A DNA stretch of 64,000 nucleotides from Silvimonas terrae (GCF_014202765.1 NZ_JACHHN010000003.1:124001-188000); one strand, 5' to 3'. Shown: positions 53,652-63,886, numbered from the stretch's first letter. Notes: a model not told the origin generated them from the letters alone. A program made the numbers and translations.

Positions 53652-54677
53652 ATGGGCATCCGCAAACTCGCCAGCGAATTGAAGTTGTCGGTCTCTACCG
53701 TTTCGCGAGCCCTGAACGACAGTGACGAAGTCAGTGACGAAACCCGCCAGCGCGTGCGCGAGGCGGCTTTGCGTCATGGTTATGCGCCCAACCGCGCGGC
53801 AGAAAGCTTGCGTAAAGGGCGCATGAACACCGTCGGGTTGATGCTGCCGGCGCGGCTGGAAGAAGAAAACTACACCCTGGCCTTGTTCATGCGCCTGGCA
53901 GACGGTTTGCAGTCTGTGCTGGCCGAACACGGCATGGACCTGGTGATGTATGGCAGCAAGTCTTACGAAGAAGAATTTGCCCGCCTGCGCCGCGTGGTAG
54001 AACGCCGGCATGTGGATGGGGTGATCCTGGCTGGCACCCGCCGTCTGGATGAACGCCTGGACTATGTGGCCGACCGGCGTTTTCCGTTTGTGGCGTTTGG
54101 CCGCAGTGAATCGGGCGGTGAGCACACCTGGATTGATCTGGATTTTGAATCCGCCGCCGCCGCGACCGTGAGCCGGCTTGCCGCTTTGGGGCATCAACGC
54201 ATTGCCATTGGCACGCCGGGTAACGACGCCATGCAGGCGCATATTTACCTCAATGCCTGGCGCAAAAATATGGCGGCACAAGGGCTGGCTGTGGATGAGG
54301 CATGCGTGCAGGTCAATGAGCTTTCCGAGCGCGGCGGTTATCTGATCACCGAAGCCTTGCTCGCCCTGCCGGAGCCCCCGACCGCCATCATGTTCCAGAG
54401 CGACAGCATGGCGATTGGCGCCTACCGCAAACTGCATGAACTGGGACGTACGCCCGGCAAAGACCTGGCGATTTGCGGCGGGGTGCTGGCGGGCGACGTA
54501 CCGGAATATCTCTCTCCGCGTTTGTCCGGGTATACGGTGGATTCGTATGAATTGGGGCGCCATATGGCGAGCGCGCTGCTGGCGCAGTGGCCGGAGTTTG
54601 CGGAGCGGCACGCGCGGGAGCCGCAGCGGCAGGTGTGGCCGTTGCAGTTGCGGGTTAGGGAGAGTGAAGGGGGTTGA
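53652..54677 (+). CDS. LacI-family regulator of the alpha-xyloside operon
   Basis: The 341-residue protein has a LacI HTH (IRKLASELKLSVSTVSRALNDSDEVSDETRQRVREAALRHGYAPN) and effector domain (NTVGLMLPARLEEENYTLALFMRLADGLQS...). The ATG at 53652 gives the standard MGIRKLA start; longer readings run back into repeat DNA. It lies upstream of, and parallel to, the binding-protein operon, from which repeats separate it. A perfect palindrome occurs twice in the operon and is the probable target. Confidence 0.9.
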   Translation: MGIRKLASELKLSVSTVSRALNDSDEVSDETRQRVREAALRHGYAPNRAAESLRKGRMNTVGLMLPARLEEENYTLALFMRLADGLQSVLAEHGMDLVMYGSKSYEEEFARLRRVVERRHVDGVILAGTRRLDERLDYVADRRFPFVAFGRSESGGEHTWIDLDFESAAAATVSRLAALGHQRIAIGTPGNDAMQAHIYLNAWRKNMAAQGLAVDEACVQVNELSERGGYLITEALLALPEPPTAIMFQSDSMAIGAYRKLHELGRTPGKDLAICGGVLAGDVPEYLSPRLSGYTVDSYELGRHMASALLAQWPEFAERHAREPQRQVWPLQLRVRESEGG

Positions 54678-54699
54678 TTTAGTGGTGCGGCAACCCCCT

Positions 54700-55460
<761 letters not shown>

Positions 55461-55572
55461 ACTAGCCAACAAAGACCCTTCCTCCCCCACCCCCGCTGGG
55501 TTTTCAACATCCCCATCAGTACTCCCCCTTACTGTTTTTAAACAACCCCGATTCCTTTTTTCACCACCCGAC

Positions 55573-55601
55573 TTGACACCCTCCACCCGCAGATCAAAAA
55601 T
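55573..55601 (+). promoter_or_regulatory. Candidate promoter of the alpha-xyloside operon
   Basis: TTGACA (55573-55578) is a perfect -35 box. A weak -10 (AAAAAT, 55596-55601) follows at 17 bases. The palindromic operator begins 15 bases further on, in a position to block transcription. Confidence 0.4.
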
Positions 55602-55615
55602 CCTTCCACGTTTTC

Positions 55616-55629
55616 CGGAAACGTTTCCG
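55616..55629. promoter_or_regulatory. LacI-type operator, site 1 of the alpha-xyloside regulon
   Basis: CGGAAACGTTTCCG is a perfect 14-base palindrome with a central CG, lying about 180 bases before the binding-protein gene. The same core recurs ahead of the GH31 gene, which strongly suggests one shared repressor. Confidence 0.8.
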
Positions 55630-55810
55630 TAACGCTTCAGAAAACGCTACATTTGCCTCGCAAGCGCATTCGGACTCTCTGTACGCGGTCTCAGGGCTGC
55701 CACCCCAGACCCGCCCGTAACGTAAGCGATCCCGTGAGAGTGACGCCCGCAGCGTCACCAATGCCAGCTAATATATTAGCGGCAACGACTTTGCACACTC
55801 TGGAGGAGTT

Positions 55811-57025
55811 ATGAAGAAGAATATCCGCGCCACCTGCCTGGCGCTGGGGCTGACATTCTCCCTGACGTCTTACGCTAGCCTCGCCGCCGCGCTGTCGGTC
55901 TGGGCCGTGGACGAGCCGGACAACTACACCGAAAAAATGGCGCGCGAGTTTGTCAAACTGCACCCGGACGTACAACTGACCGTGCGCAAAGTGGGTTTTT
56001 CTGCGCTCAATGATGAGGCCATGCGTGCGGTCATGTCGGGCAATGGCCCGGACGTGATTCCTATCGACAACCCCAACACGGCCATGTTTGCCGCACGCAA
56101 CGCGCTGCTGGATCTGACGCCGTATCTGGGCAAGTCCAAAGTTATCGACGCCAAACAGATTTTCCCCGGCCCGCTGAAAAATGCCTCGTGGAACGGCAAG
56201 ATCTACGCCATTCCACGTGGCGCCAATACCCTGGCGCTGTATTACAACGAAGACCAGTTCAAGGCCGCCGGGCTGGACCCGAACAAGCCGCCGCAAACCT
56301 GGGATGAGTTGTACAGCTACGCCAAAAAGCTGACCAATCCGGGCAAGAACGTATACGGCCTGGCGTTCTCTGCCGTGGGCGATGAAGAAGGTGTGTTCCA
56401 GTTTCTGCCGTTCATTCAGGCTACAGGCGCGGACTGGGACAAGCTGAACAACCCCGGTGCGGCCCGTGCTGCCGCGTTCTGGCAAAAACTGCTGGATGAC
56501 AAACTGGCCTCGCCCGATACCCTGAGCCATCGCCAGTCTGAGGCCGCAGCGACCTTCATCAACGGCAATGCCGCCATGGACATCAACGGCCCGTGGGAAT
56601 TGCCGGCAGTGGAAAAAGGGGCGAAGTTCAAGTGGCGTGTGGCCCTGTTGCCGACCGAAAAAGCCGGTGGCGTGCGGGCTTCTGCGCTGGGTGAACAAAG
56701 CCACGCCATCTTGCGTACCGCCAAGAACCCGCAAACCGCGTTCGAGTTCCTGGAGTACATGTACTCCCAGCGGAACCGCAACTGGAACGAGTTCGGCATG
56801 CTGCCGCCGTCCAAAGACACCGTCACCGCCAACCCGAAGTGGCCGGATGCCTACAAGACGTTCAACGAGCAAATGCAGTATGCCCGTCCACGTGGCCCGA
56901 ACCCGGAATGGCCGAAAGTCTCCAAGGCAATCTCTACCGCCGTGCAATCGGTTCTGACGCACCAGTCCAAACCGGATCAAGCCATGAACACGGCTTACCA
57001 GACTGTGCAATCGATCAAGAAGTAA
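55811..57025 (+). CDS. Sugar ABC transporter substrate-binding protein of the alpha-xyloside operon
   Basis: The 404-residue protein has a signal peptide (LALGLTFSLTSYASLAAA) and a type I extracellular binding fold (LSVWAVDEPDNYTEKMAREFVKLHPDVQLTV). GGAGG stands eight bases before the ATG. It is first of an operon that ends in a YicI-like alpha-xylosidase, so an alpha-xylosyl sugar such as isoprimeverose or a xyloglucan fragment is a reasonable ligand, by inference. A terminator follows the gene. Confidence 0.88.
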   Translation: MKKNIRATCLALGLTFSLTSYASLAAALSVWAVDEPDNYTEKMAREFVKLHPDVQLTVRKVGFSALNDEAMRAVMSGNGPDVIPIDNPNTAMFAARNALLDLTPYLGKSKVIDAKQIFPGPLKNASWNGKIYAIPRGANTLALYYNEDQFKAAGLDPNKPPQTWDELYSYAKKLTNPGKNVYGLAFSAVGDEEGVFQFLPFIQATGADWDKLNNPGAARAAAFWQKLLDDKLASPDTLSHRQSEAAATFINGNAAMDINGPWELPAVEKGAKFKWRVALLPTEKAGGVRASALGEQSHAILRTAKNPQTAFEFLEYMYSQRNRNWNEFGMLPPSKDTVTANPKWPDAYKTFNEQMQYARPRGPNPEWPKVSKAISTAVQSVLTHQSKPDQAMNTAYQTVQSIKK

Positions 57026-57033
57026 CTCCTCTT

Positions 57034-57068
57034 ACGGTCGGGTGTCGTCCACGCCCGACCGTTTTTTT
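57034..57068 (+). terminator. Intra-operon terminator after the binding-protein gene
   Basis: ACGGTCGGGTG and CGCCCGACCGT form a strong stem followed by seven T residues. It lies between the binding-protein and permease genes. Such partial terminators often make binding protein more abundant than the membrane parts. Confidence 0.82.
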
Positions 57069-57123
57069 CTGGCAGCTGTCTGCCTTGCTACCCAACCAGT
57101 AGCGCCGTAATTCGGGGCAACCC

Positions 57124-58026
57124 ATGAAAAAATTCCTGAGCCACTTTGAGCAAAGAAGTGGTTTCGAAATCGCGCTGGCGGTGTTTGCGCTGGCGTATCT
57201 GCTGGTCTTTGCCGGTCTGCCGCTGCTGTACAACATCATGTTGTCATTCCAGCAAGTGGACCTGATGGAACCGGCCACGCTCTTGCGCCCGTTTGCGGGC
57301 CTTGCCAATTACCGCGACATTTTCAGCCGGCCTGAAGTCCATCAGGTCTTGATCAATACGCTGTTGTTTGTCGGCTTGTCGCTCACCTTCCAGGTGATCA
57401 TCGGTTTTCTGCTGGCAGTGCTGTTTGCCCAGGACTTCCCGCTGGCCAGCTTTATGCGCGGGCTGTTTCTGGCGGGCTGGATCATGCCCGGCCTTGTGGT
57501 TGGCGTGATCTGGAAACTGTTGTTCGCCGGGGATTTTGGCGTGCTCAACCACCTGTTGATGACTTCCGGTCTGATGCACGAGCGCATTTTCTGGTTGTCT
57601 GATCCGGGCTATTCGCTCTACGCCGTGATCATTGCCAACGTCTGGCTGGGTGTGCCGTTCAACATGCTGCTGCTATCGGTGGGGCTGGCGGCTATTCCGG
57701 GAGATTTGTACGAGGCGGCTGAACTGGATGGCGCCAATGCGTTCCAGCGTTTCTTCGGCATTACCCTGCCCATGATGAAAGCCACGCTGGGTGCCGTCAT
57801 TTCATTGGGCGCCATCATGACCATGCAACAGTTTGACCTGATTGCCGCGCTCACCCAGGGCGGCCCGGCCAACTCCTCGCAAGTGGCGCAGTACTGGTCG
57901 TGGCAGTTGTCGTTCCAGACCTTTGAAGTATCGGCCGGTTCTGCTGTCGCCACGCTCATGCTGGTACTGGTGCTGATTATTGCCGTGTTTTATGTGCGTT
58001 CGACCCGCAGCGAGAGGATGGTGTGA
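57124..58026 (+). CDS. Sugar ABC transporter permease, MalF type
   Basis: The 300-residue protein has six predicted helices and the EAA loop YEAAELDGANAFQRFFGITLPMMKAT. It lacks a P2 loop. Its stop overlaps the start of the next permease (TGATG), so the two are translated together. Confidence 0.9.
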   Translation: MKKFLSHFEQRSGFEIALAVFALAYLLVFAGLPLLYNIMLSFQQVDLMEPATLLRPFAGLANYRDIFSRPEVHQVLINTLLFVGLSLTFQVIIGFLLAVLFAQDFPLASFMRGLFLAGWIMPGLVVGVIWKLLFAGDFGVLNHLLMTSGLMHERIFWLSDPGYSLYAVIIANVWLGVPFNMLLLSVGLAAIPGDLYEAAELDGANAFQRFFGITLPMMKATLGAVISLGAIMTMQQFDLIAALTQGGPANSSQVAQYWSWQLSFQTFEVSAGSAVATLMLVLVLIIAVFYVRSTRSERMV

Positions 58027-58838
58027 TGAAGCGCTACGTTCTGTTTGTGATCGCGCTGATCGTCACGGCGGTCTATTTGTTCCCGCTGTACTGGATGTAC
58101 ATCACCGTGTTCAAAAGTGCGGCAGAGATGTTCCAGTACCCGCCCACCTTCTGGCCGCAGCATGGCGAATCGCACATCTGGCAGGTGTTTACCGAGCGCG
58201 GCATGGGCAAGTTCCTGTGGAACTCCTTCATCATTGCCTGCGGCACCACAGCCGTGACTGTGTTTGTCGGCACCGGCGCGGCTTATGCGCTGGCGAGCGT
58301 GCAAAACCGCTGGACCGCCTTTGCCATCTTTGCCGTGCTGGTGTTGCAAGCGTTGCCATCCAGCCTGATGGTGACGCCCATCTTCACTGCCTTCAAAGGG
58401 CTGGGGCTGCTGGAAACGCCACGTCTGGCGGTAGTCATTGCGCAGATCACCAAAACGCTGCCGTTTTACATCGTGCTATGCCGCGCCAGCTTTGTGCAGA
58501 TTCCGCGGGAGTTGCGTGATGCCGCGCTGGTCGATGGCGCCTCCCCTGCCCGTGCGTTCTTTGGCGTGGTGCTGCCACTGGCGGTCAACGGCATTCTGGT
58601 GACGGCCATCCTGGTCTTCCTGCAATCGTTTGGTGAATACGTCTACGCCCGCTCGCTGATTCTGGACGACCAGTACCAGACCGCTACGGTGGGGCTGTCT
58701 GCCTTTATTGGCGCAACCAAAATCGACTGGATCGGGATCATGACGTACTCCGCCGTGTTCGTGACGCCCATTCTGATTGCCTTCATGTTGTTGCAACGGC
58801 GCATTGTGGCTGGCCTGACTGCTGGCGCGCTCAAATGA
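58026..58838 (+). CDS. Sugar ABC transporter permease, MalG type
   Basis: The 270-residue protein has six predicted helices and the EAA loop RDAALVDGASPARAFFGVVLPLAVNG. The ATG at 58026 overlaps the previous stop and follows AGAGG by eight bases; a GTG one codon earlier is less likely. It pairs with the permease encoded just upstream. Confidence 0.9.
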   Translation: MKRYVLFVIALIVTAVYLFPLYWMYITVFKSAAEMFQYPPTFWPQHGESHIWQVFTERGMGKFLWNSFIIACGTTAVTVFVGTGAAYALASVQNRWTAFAIFAVLVLQALPSSLMVTPIFTAFKGLGLLETPRLAVVIAQITKTLPFYIVLCRASFVQIPRELRDAALVDGASPARAFFGVVLPLAVNGILVTAILVFLQSFGEYVYARSLILDDQYQTATVGLSAFIGATKIDWIGIMTYSAVFVTPILIAFMLLQRRIVAGLTAGALK

Positions 58839-58886
58839 AGCCCACACACATTTTCTCTGCCCGCATCGTGCACGGAATCAAAGATC

Positions 58887-59954
58887 ATGAATCGCATTGA
58901 AATTGAACATTTGTACAAAGCCTACGGGCCGGTGGAAATCCTCAAGGACATCAATATCGCCGTGCCGGAGGGCCAGTTTGTGGCATTGATCGGGCCGTCT
59001 GGCTGTGGTAAATCCACCCTCTTGCGCACCATTGCCGGGCTGGAACAGATCACCGGTGGCACGCTGAAAATTGACGGCAACGTGGTCAACAAAACGCCAC
59101 CGCGCAAGCGCGACGTCGCCATGGTGTTCCAGAGTTATGCGCTCTATCCGCATATGAATATCGAAAAGAACATGTCGTATTCATTGCGCCTGAAACGCAG
59201 CGCACCGCAAGTCATCAAGGACAGTATCAACAGCGTGGCGCAAACGCTGGGCCTGACGCATTTACTGGAACGCATGCCACGCCAGCTCTCCGGCGGCCAG
59301 CGCCAGCGGGTCGCCATGGGCCGGGCCATTGTGCGCAACCCCAAGGTGTTTTTGTTTGACGAACCGCTCTCTAACCTGGACGCCGCCCTGCGTGTGCACA
59401 TGCGTTCGGAAATCCGCAAGCTGCATAACCGCCTGGGTGCAACGTCGGTTTATGTCACGCACGACCAGGTGGAAGCCATGACCATGGCCGATCACGTAGT
59501 GGTACTGCGGGCCGGCCAGGTCGAACAACAAGGCAAGCCGATCAACCTGTACGACCAGCCCGCCAACAAATTTGTGGCGGGGTTTATTGGCTCGCCCGCC
59601 ATGAATTTCATCGAGGGCCGTATTGGCGCGGATGGCCACAGCGTGCTGTTTGGCGCAAACCACGTCCTGGACCTCGGCCGTGAATTGCCGGTAGGCCAAA
59701 ACGTGTGGCTGGGCATGCGGCCAGAACACCTGCAACTGGAAGGCAACGGTCAGATTCTGCGCTGCCGTGTCGACAACGTGGAAAGCACGGGGTCAATGAC
59801 GTTTATTGAAGTCCAGCCCGAGGGCGGCAAGGACACGCCCATGCTGATTACGCACGGCGGCAAAGCAGCCGTGGTGACAGGGGACAAGGTGAATCTGTTT
59901 ATTGATACGGCCAATCTGCATTTGTTTGACAGAGAGACTGAGAAAGCGATTTGA
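58887..59954 (+). CDS. Sugar ABC transporter ATP-binding protein (UgpC/MsmK type)
   Basis: The 355-residue ATPase has Walker A (GPSGCGKST), signature LSGGQRQRVAMGRAIV, Walker B (VFLFDEPLSNLDA), the H-loop (VTHDQVEAMT) and a C-terminal TOBE domain. It follows the permeases by 48 bases and completes the transporter. Repeats separate it from the GH31 gene. Confidence 0.9.
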   Translation: MNRIEIEHLYKAYGPVEILKDINIAVPEGQFVALIGPSGCGKSTLLRTIAGLEQITGGTLKIDGNVVNKTPPRKRDVAMVFQSYALYPHMNIEKNMSYSLRLKRSAPQVIKDSINSVAQTLGLTHLLERMPRQLSGGQRQRVAMGRAIVRNPKVFLFDEPLSNLDAALRVHMRSEIRKLHNRLGATSVYVTHDQVEAMTMADHVVVLRAGQVEQQGKPINLYDQPANKFVAGFIGSPAMNFIEGRIGADGHSVLFGANHVLDLGRELPVGQNVWLGMRPEHLQLEGNGQILRCRVDNVESTGSMTFIEVQPEGGKDTPMLITHGGKAAVVTGDKVNLFIDTANLHLFDRETEKAI

Positions 59955-59979
59955 GGTAGAGGGGCACGGGCAAGGCCAC

Positions 59980-60240
59980 CTGCGGCGGCCGGCTGGATTC
60001 CGGCTCAAGGCCGGAATGACGAGGTGGTGCGTGAGGTAAGCCATTCTTGCGAGCGGACGGTTTGCGGTGTTGGGGTTGCTTTTGATGTACCTCCCCTTCG
60101 GCAGCGCCGAGCATCGCAGCAGCACGTGAGGAATTCGGCGAGGACTGTCTGAGCCCAAAGGGCGAGTTCCGCAGCCGCCCACGTGATGCGAGAAGCGCAG
60201 GGAACCCACGAAATGGGCGCTGTCGCAGGCGCTAACCCGA
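59980..60240 (-). repeat. Mosaic repeat array, copy J (partial core)
   Basis: It holds an ATTCCGG/CCGGAAT dyad (about 59997-60018), a shrunken hexanucleotide zone (GGTTGCTTTTGATG), and the variant centre GGCAGCGCCGAGCATCGCAG also present in copy E, ending in GGCGCTGTCGCAGGCGC. The AAAGAAAGT stem-loop is missing, so this copy is truncated. Confidence 0.78.
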
Positions 60241-60277
60241 TTTAAAAGCATTCAACCAACAGACCCAATACAAGCAC

Positions 60278-60297
60278 GACCGGAAACGTTTCCGGTC
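60278..60297. promoter_or_regulatory. LacI-type operator, site 2, before the GH31 gene
   Basis: GACCGGAAACGTTTCCGGTC is a perfect 20-base palindrome that contains the 14-base site found at 55616. It lies 27 bases before the GH31 ATG, so GH31 probably has its own repressed promoter. Confidence 0.82.
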
Positions 60298-60324
60298 AAC
60301 CGAACATAGAACCGGAACCACACC

Positions 60325-62649
60325 ATGAAAATCAGCGACGGCAACTGGCTCATCCGTGATGGCCTCAATCTGATGCACACCGTGCAAGTCCACAGCGTAG
60401 ACATCATCGGCAATGAACTGCTGATCTACGCCGCCCCGCGTGACGTCACCTCCCGCGCGTATCAGCTCGATACCGGCCTGATCACCCTGCGCGTGCATTC
60501 GCCGCTGCCAGGCATCATCGGCATCAAGATGGAGCACTTCCAGGGCACCGCCAGCAAAGGCCCGCACTTTGAAATCAAGCGCGAACCGCACCTGGTCAGC
60601 ATCACCAATACGCCCGAAGTTGCCACGCTCACTAGCGGCAACTTGACCGTGCGCGTTGCCAAAACCGGCGACTGGGCCATTGACTTTTTACGCGACGGCC
60701 AGCGCATCACCGGCAGCGGGTTCCGCGCCAGCGGCCAGGTGATCGACACCAATGAGGGCGGCGCGCCCTATATGTTCGAGCGGCTGGATCTCTCCGTGGG
60801 CGAGAACGTCTACGGTCTGGGCGAGCGTTTCACGGCATTTGTGAAGAACGGCCAGGTGGTCGACACCTGGAACCGCGACGGCGGCACCAGCACCGAACAA
60901 GCCTACAAAAACGTCCCGTTCTACCTCACCAATCGTGGCTACGGCGTGTTTGTGAATCACCCGGAAAACGTCAGCTTTGAAGTGGCCAGCGAGAAAGTTG
61001 CCAAGGTGCAATTCAGCGTGGCCGGTGAGGCGCTGGAATACTTTGTCATCGACGGTCCCACCCCCAAACAAGTGCTGGATCGCTACACCGCGCTGACCGG
61101 CCGCCCCGCCCTGCCGCCGGCCTGGTCGTTTGGCCTGTGGCTGACCACCTCATTCACCACGGATTACGACGAAGGTACGGTCAACCACTTCATCGATGGC
61201 ATGGCCGAACGCAAGATTCCGCTGCATGTGTTCCACTTTGACTGCTTCTGGATGAAGGCTTTTCATTGGTGTGACTTCACCTGGAACAAAGAGACTTTCC
61301 CCGATCCGCAAGGCATGCTCAAACGCCTGAAAGCACGCGGGCTGAAGATTTGCGTGTGGATCAATCCGTATATCGCGCAACCGTCACCGCTGTTTGCCGA
61401 AGGCATGGCCAAAGGCTATCTGCTCACCAAACCCAATGGCGATGTCTGGCAATGGAATCGCTGGCAACCCGGCCAGGGCATTGTCGACTTCACCAACCCG
61501 GCCGCGTGCGAGTGGTACGCCGGCCACCTGCGCCGCCTGCTGGATATGGGCGTGGACTGCTTCAAGACCGACTTTGGCGAGCGCATCCCCACCGACGTGG
61601 TCTACCACGATGGGTCTGATCCGCAGAAGATGCACAACTACTACAGCTACCTGTACAACAAGGTGGTGTTTGATGTGCTGGTAGAAAAACGGGGCGTCGG
61701 GGATGCCGTGGTATTTGCGCGCTCTGGCACCGCAGGTAGCCAACAGTTGCCGGTGCATTGGGGTGGCGATTGCAGCGCGACGTATGAATCCATGGCCGAA
61801 ACCCTGCGCGGCGGCCTGTCGCTGGGGTTGTCCGGCTTTGGCTTCTGGAGCCACGATATCAGCGGGTTCGAGAACACCGCCCCGGCCGACGTGTACAAGC
61901 GTTGGTCCGTGTTTGGCTTGTTATCCAGCCACAGCCGTCTACATGGTAGCAAGTCTTACCGGGTCCCCTGGCTGTTTGATGACGAAGCCGTTGACGTGGT
62001 GCGCGCCTTTACCGAACTCAAATCCCGTCTGATGCCGTATCTGTATGACGCCTCCGTACAGGCCACCCAGGGCCTGCCCACTTTGCGCGCCATGATGCTG
62101 GAGTTCCCGCAAGACCCGGCCTGCGATTACCTGGACCGGCAGTACATGCTGGGCGATGCCTTGTTGGTGGCACCGGTATTCAACGCCGTTGGTACAGTCG
62201 ATTTCTACCTGCCACAGGGACGCTGGACCCATCTGCTCTCCAACGCCGAAGTTACCGGCGGCCGCTGGCTGCGCGAGCAACACGGCTTTATGAGCCTGCC
62301 GCTGTACGTACGCCCCAACACCTTGCTCGCCTTGGGGCGCAACGATCAGCGCCCGGATTATGACTACGCCGCCGAGCATGAACTGCATTTGTTTGCGCTG
62401 GACGACCAGAGTAGCGCCACCGCCACGCTGCGTGATCTGGCCGGCAACGCCGTCAGCGCCGTGACGGTAGCGCGCAGCGGTCAGCAACTGCGGATTGAGC
62501 AGACCGGCAAGCTGGATGTGGTACGGCTGGTACTGCGCAACCTGAAAGCGGGTGGGCAGGTTGCCGGGGTGACCCTGCGTGACACCGCCCAGGGAACGGC
62601 GCTGGACATTGCCGGCAGTGCATTGCCAGCGATCATCAATCTGGCGTAA
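60325..62649 (+). CDS. yicI: GH31 alpha-xylosidase, YicI-like
   Basis: The 774-residue protein is nearly the length of E. coli YicI (772) and aligns without shift at key sites: nucleophile D416 in KTDFGE, acid/base D482 in HWGGDC, and the substrate-pocket residues F277, C307, F308, W345 and K414. C307-F308 favours alpha-xylosides over alpha-glucosides in YicI. It has no signal peptide and works in the cytosol on imported isoprimeverose-type sugars. A terminator follows. It is controlled from its own operator. Confidence 0.93.
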   Translation: MKISDGNWLIRDGLNLMHTVQVHSVDIIGNELLIYAAPRDVTSRAYQLDTGLITLRVHSPLPGIIGIKMEHFQGTASKGPHFEIKREPHLVSITNTPEVATLTSGNLTVRVAKTGDWAIDFLRDGQRITGSGFRASGQVIDTNEGGAPYMFERLDLSVGENVYGLGERFTAFVKNGQVVDTWNRDGGTSTEQAYKNVPFYLTNRGYGVFVNHPENVSFEVASEKVAKVQFSVAGEALEYFVIDGPTPKQVLDRYTALTGRPALPPAWSFGLWLTTSFTTDYDEGTVNHFIDGMAERKIPLHVFHFDCFWMKAFHWCDFTWNKETFPDPQGMLKRLKARGLKICVWINPYIAQPSPLFAEGMAKGYLLTKPNGDVWQWNRWQPGQGIVDFTNPAACEWYAGHLRRLLDMGVDCFKTDFGERIPTDVVYHDGSDPQKMHNYYSYLYNKVVFDVLVEKRGVGDAVVFARSGTAGSQQLPVHWGGDCSATYESMAETLRGGLSLGLSGFGFWSHDISGFENTAPADVYKRWSVFGLLSSHSRLHGSKSYRVPWLFDDEAVDVVRAFTELKSRLMPYLYDASVQATQGLPTLRAMMLEFPQDPACDYLDRQYMLGDALLVAPVFNAVGTVDFYLPQGRWTHLLSNAEVTGGRWLREQHGFMSLPLYVRPNTLLALGRNDQRPDYDYAAEHELHLFALDDQSSATATLRDLAGNAVSAVTVARSGQQLRIEQTGKLDVVRLVLRNLKAGGQVAGVTLRDTAQGTALDIAGSALPAIINLA

Positions 62650-62670
62650 AGCACCCACGCACAAGCAAGT

Positions 62671-62703
62671 AAAAGCCCGGCCATCATGCCGGGCTTTTTT
62701 CTT
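62671..62703 (+). terminator. Rho-independent terminator after the GH31 gene
   Basis: AAAGCCCGGC and GCCGGGCTTT form the stem, with a T-run after it and A residues before it. Confidence 0.9.
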
Positions 62704-62756
62704 GGGTTGCCCGCTCTGCGCCACAAAACAAGGCTTGCTCCGCCCCATATACTGAA

Positions 62757-62771
62757 TATATGATTCATATA
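62757..62771. promoter_or_regulatory. AT-rich dyad before the ParD-like gene
   Basis: TATATGA-T-TCATATA is a perfect seven-base dyad in an AT-rich stretch 25 bases before the gene, followed by GTATATAC. It may be a self-regulation site for the ParD-like protein or part of the promoter. AGGAA near 62785 is the ribosome site. Confidence 0.5.
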
Positions 62772-62795
62772 TAAATCGTATATACAGGAAACACT

Positions 62796-63008
62796 ATGGG
62801 CATCGTGAACATTGAAGACGAACTGCACGATCAACTGCGCAAAGCCAGCACGGTCTCCTGCCGCTCCATCAACGCGCAGGCCGCGTTCTGGATCAAGATT
62901 GGCATGCTGTGCGAGATGAACCCGACACAGAGCTTTAACGAGATCGTCGCGCAGGAGTTGCGCGCGGCGGGGATCGGAACGCAAGCGCTCAAAGTGACTT
63001 TGACATGA
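62796..63008 (+). CDS. ParD-like family small protein
   Basis: This 70-residue protein (MGIVNIEDELHDQLRKASTVSCRSINAQAAFWIKIGMLCEMNP) matches the ParD-like group, related to ribbon-helix-helix antitoxins. The first strand VNIEDELHDQL and the next helices fit an RHH fold. No toxin of the ParE or RelE type is near; instead it overlaps a methionine aminopeptidase gene by four bases (ATGA). It may be a DNA-binding autoregulator. The function is otherwise unknown. Confidence 0.78.
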   Translation: MGIVNIEDELHDQLRKASTVSCRSINAQAAFWIKIGMLCEMNPTQSFNEIVAQELRAAGIGTQALKVTLT

Positions 63009-63772
63009 CCAAACGGCCGGAAGAAATTGCGCTGATGGCCGAATCTGGCCGGCTGCTGGCCAGTGTGTTCAGCTATCTGGATACCCTTGAGTTGCTGGGG
63101 ATGTCGACCATGCAGGTGAACGACCTGGTGGATCAATTCATCGTACAAGAACTGAAGGCCCGCCCCGCCAGCAAGGGACAGTACGGCTATGCCTATGCGC
63201 TCAATTCGTCACGCAATCACGTGGTATGTCATGGTGTGCCGTCGACGACCGAATTGCTGCAGAGTGGGGATATCGTGAATTTTGATATCACGCTGGAGAA
63301 GAACGGCTATATCGCGGACTCCAGCAAAACCTACCTGGTGGGCGAAGTCTCGCCGTTGGCCCGGCGGCTTGTCGAAGTCACCTGGGAAGCCATGTGGAAA
63401 GGCATCAATACCGTGCGCCCAGGCGCAACGCTGGGCGATGTGGGCCATGCCATTGAGCGGCATGCCCGCCAGAACGGGTATGCGGTGGTGCGCGAATATT
63501 GCGGACATGGCATCGGCCGGGAAATGCACGAAGACCCGCAAGTATTGCATTGGGGCCAACCCAAAACCGGACTGATGCTGCGCGAGGGCATGGTGTTTAC
63601 CATTGAACCCATGCTCAACCAGGGCAAGCGCTCCGTGCGTACCGAAGAAGACGGCTGGACCGTGGTGACACGCGATGGTCAGTTATCTGCGCAGTTTGAA
63701 CATACGGTGGCGGTCACCCGCAATGGCGTCCAGGTGTTGACACTGCGCCGAGAAGAAAAACACCCCGCCTGA
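63005..63772 (+). CDS. map: Type I methionine aminopeptidase
   Basis: The 255-residue enzyme removes N-terminal methionine from new proteins. All five metal ligands are present: D94, D105, H168, E201 and E232, along with the substrate histidine H76. It is translationally coupled to the ParD-like gene and not next to rpsB, where the housekeeping map often lies, so it is probably a second, accessory copy. No N-terminal extension is seen. Confidence 0.92.
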   Translation: MTKRPEEIALMAESGRLLASVFSYLDTLELLGMSTMQVNDLVDQFIVQELKARPASKGQYGYAYALNSSRNHVVCHGVPSTTELLQSGDIVNFDITLEKNGYIADSSKTYLVGEVSPLARRLVEVTWEAMWKGINTVRPGATLGDVGHAIERHARQNGYAVVREYCGHGIGREMHEDPQVLHWGQPKTGLMLREGMVFTIEPMLNQGKRSVRTEEDGWTVVTRDGQLSAQFEHTVAVTRNGVQVLTLRREEKHPA

Positions 63773-63792
63773 GTACCCTGCGCACTACCGCC

Positions 63793-63886
63793 GCGTAGCC
63801 CGGATGAAGTGACGTAGGGTGGATTCGCGAAGCAATCCACCATCACCAAGGTGGATTGTCGCTGCGCTCCGAATCCACCCTACGAA
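63793..63886. repeat. GTAGCCCGGAT fragment and full GTAGGGTGGATT hairpin
   Basis: A short GTAGCCCGGATGAAG fragment is followed by GTAGGGTGGATTCG...AATCCACC and its partner GGTGGATTG...GAATCCACCCTAC, forming a long hairpin of the type seen near 46336. It lies between the convergent map and lacI-type genes and may act as their shared transcript end. Confidence 0.85.

Noticed and set aside
62796-63772. Classical ParDE toxin-antitoxin pair
   Set aside because: The second gene is a complete methionine aminopeptidase with all five metal ligands, not a ParE toxin.
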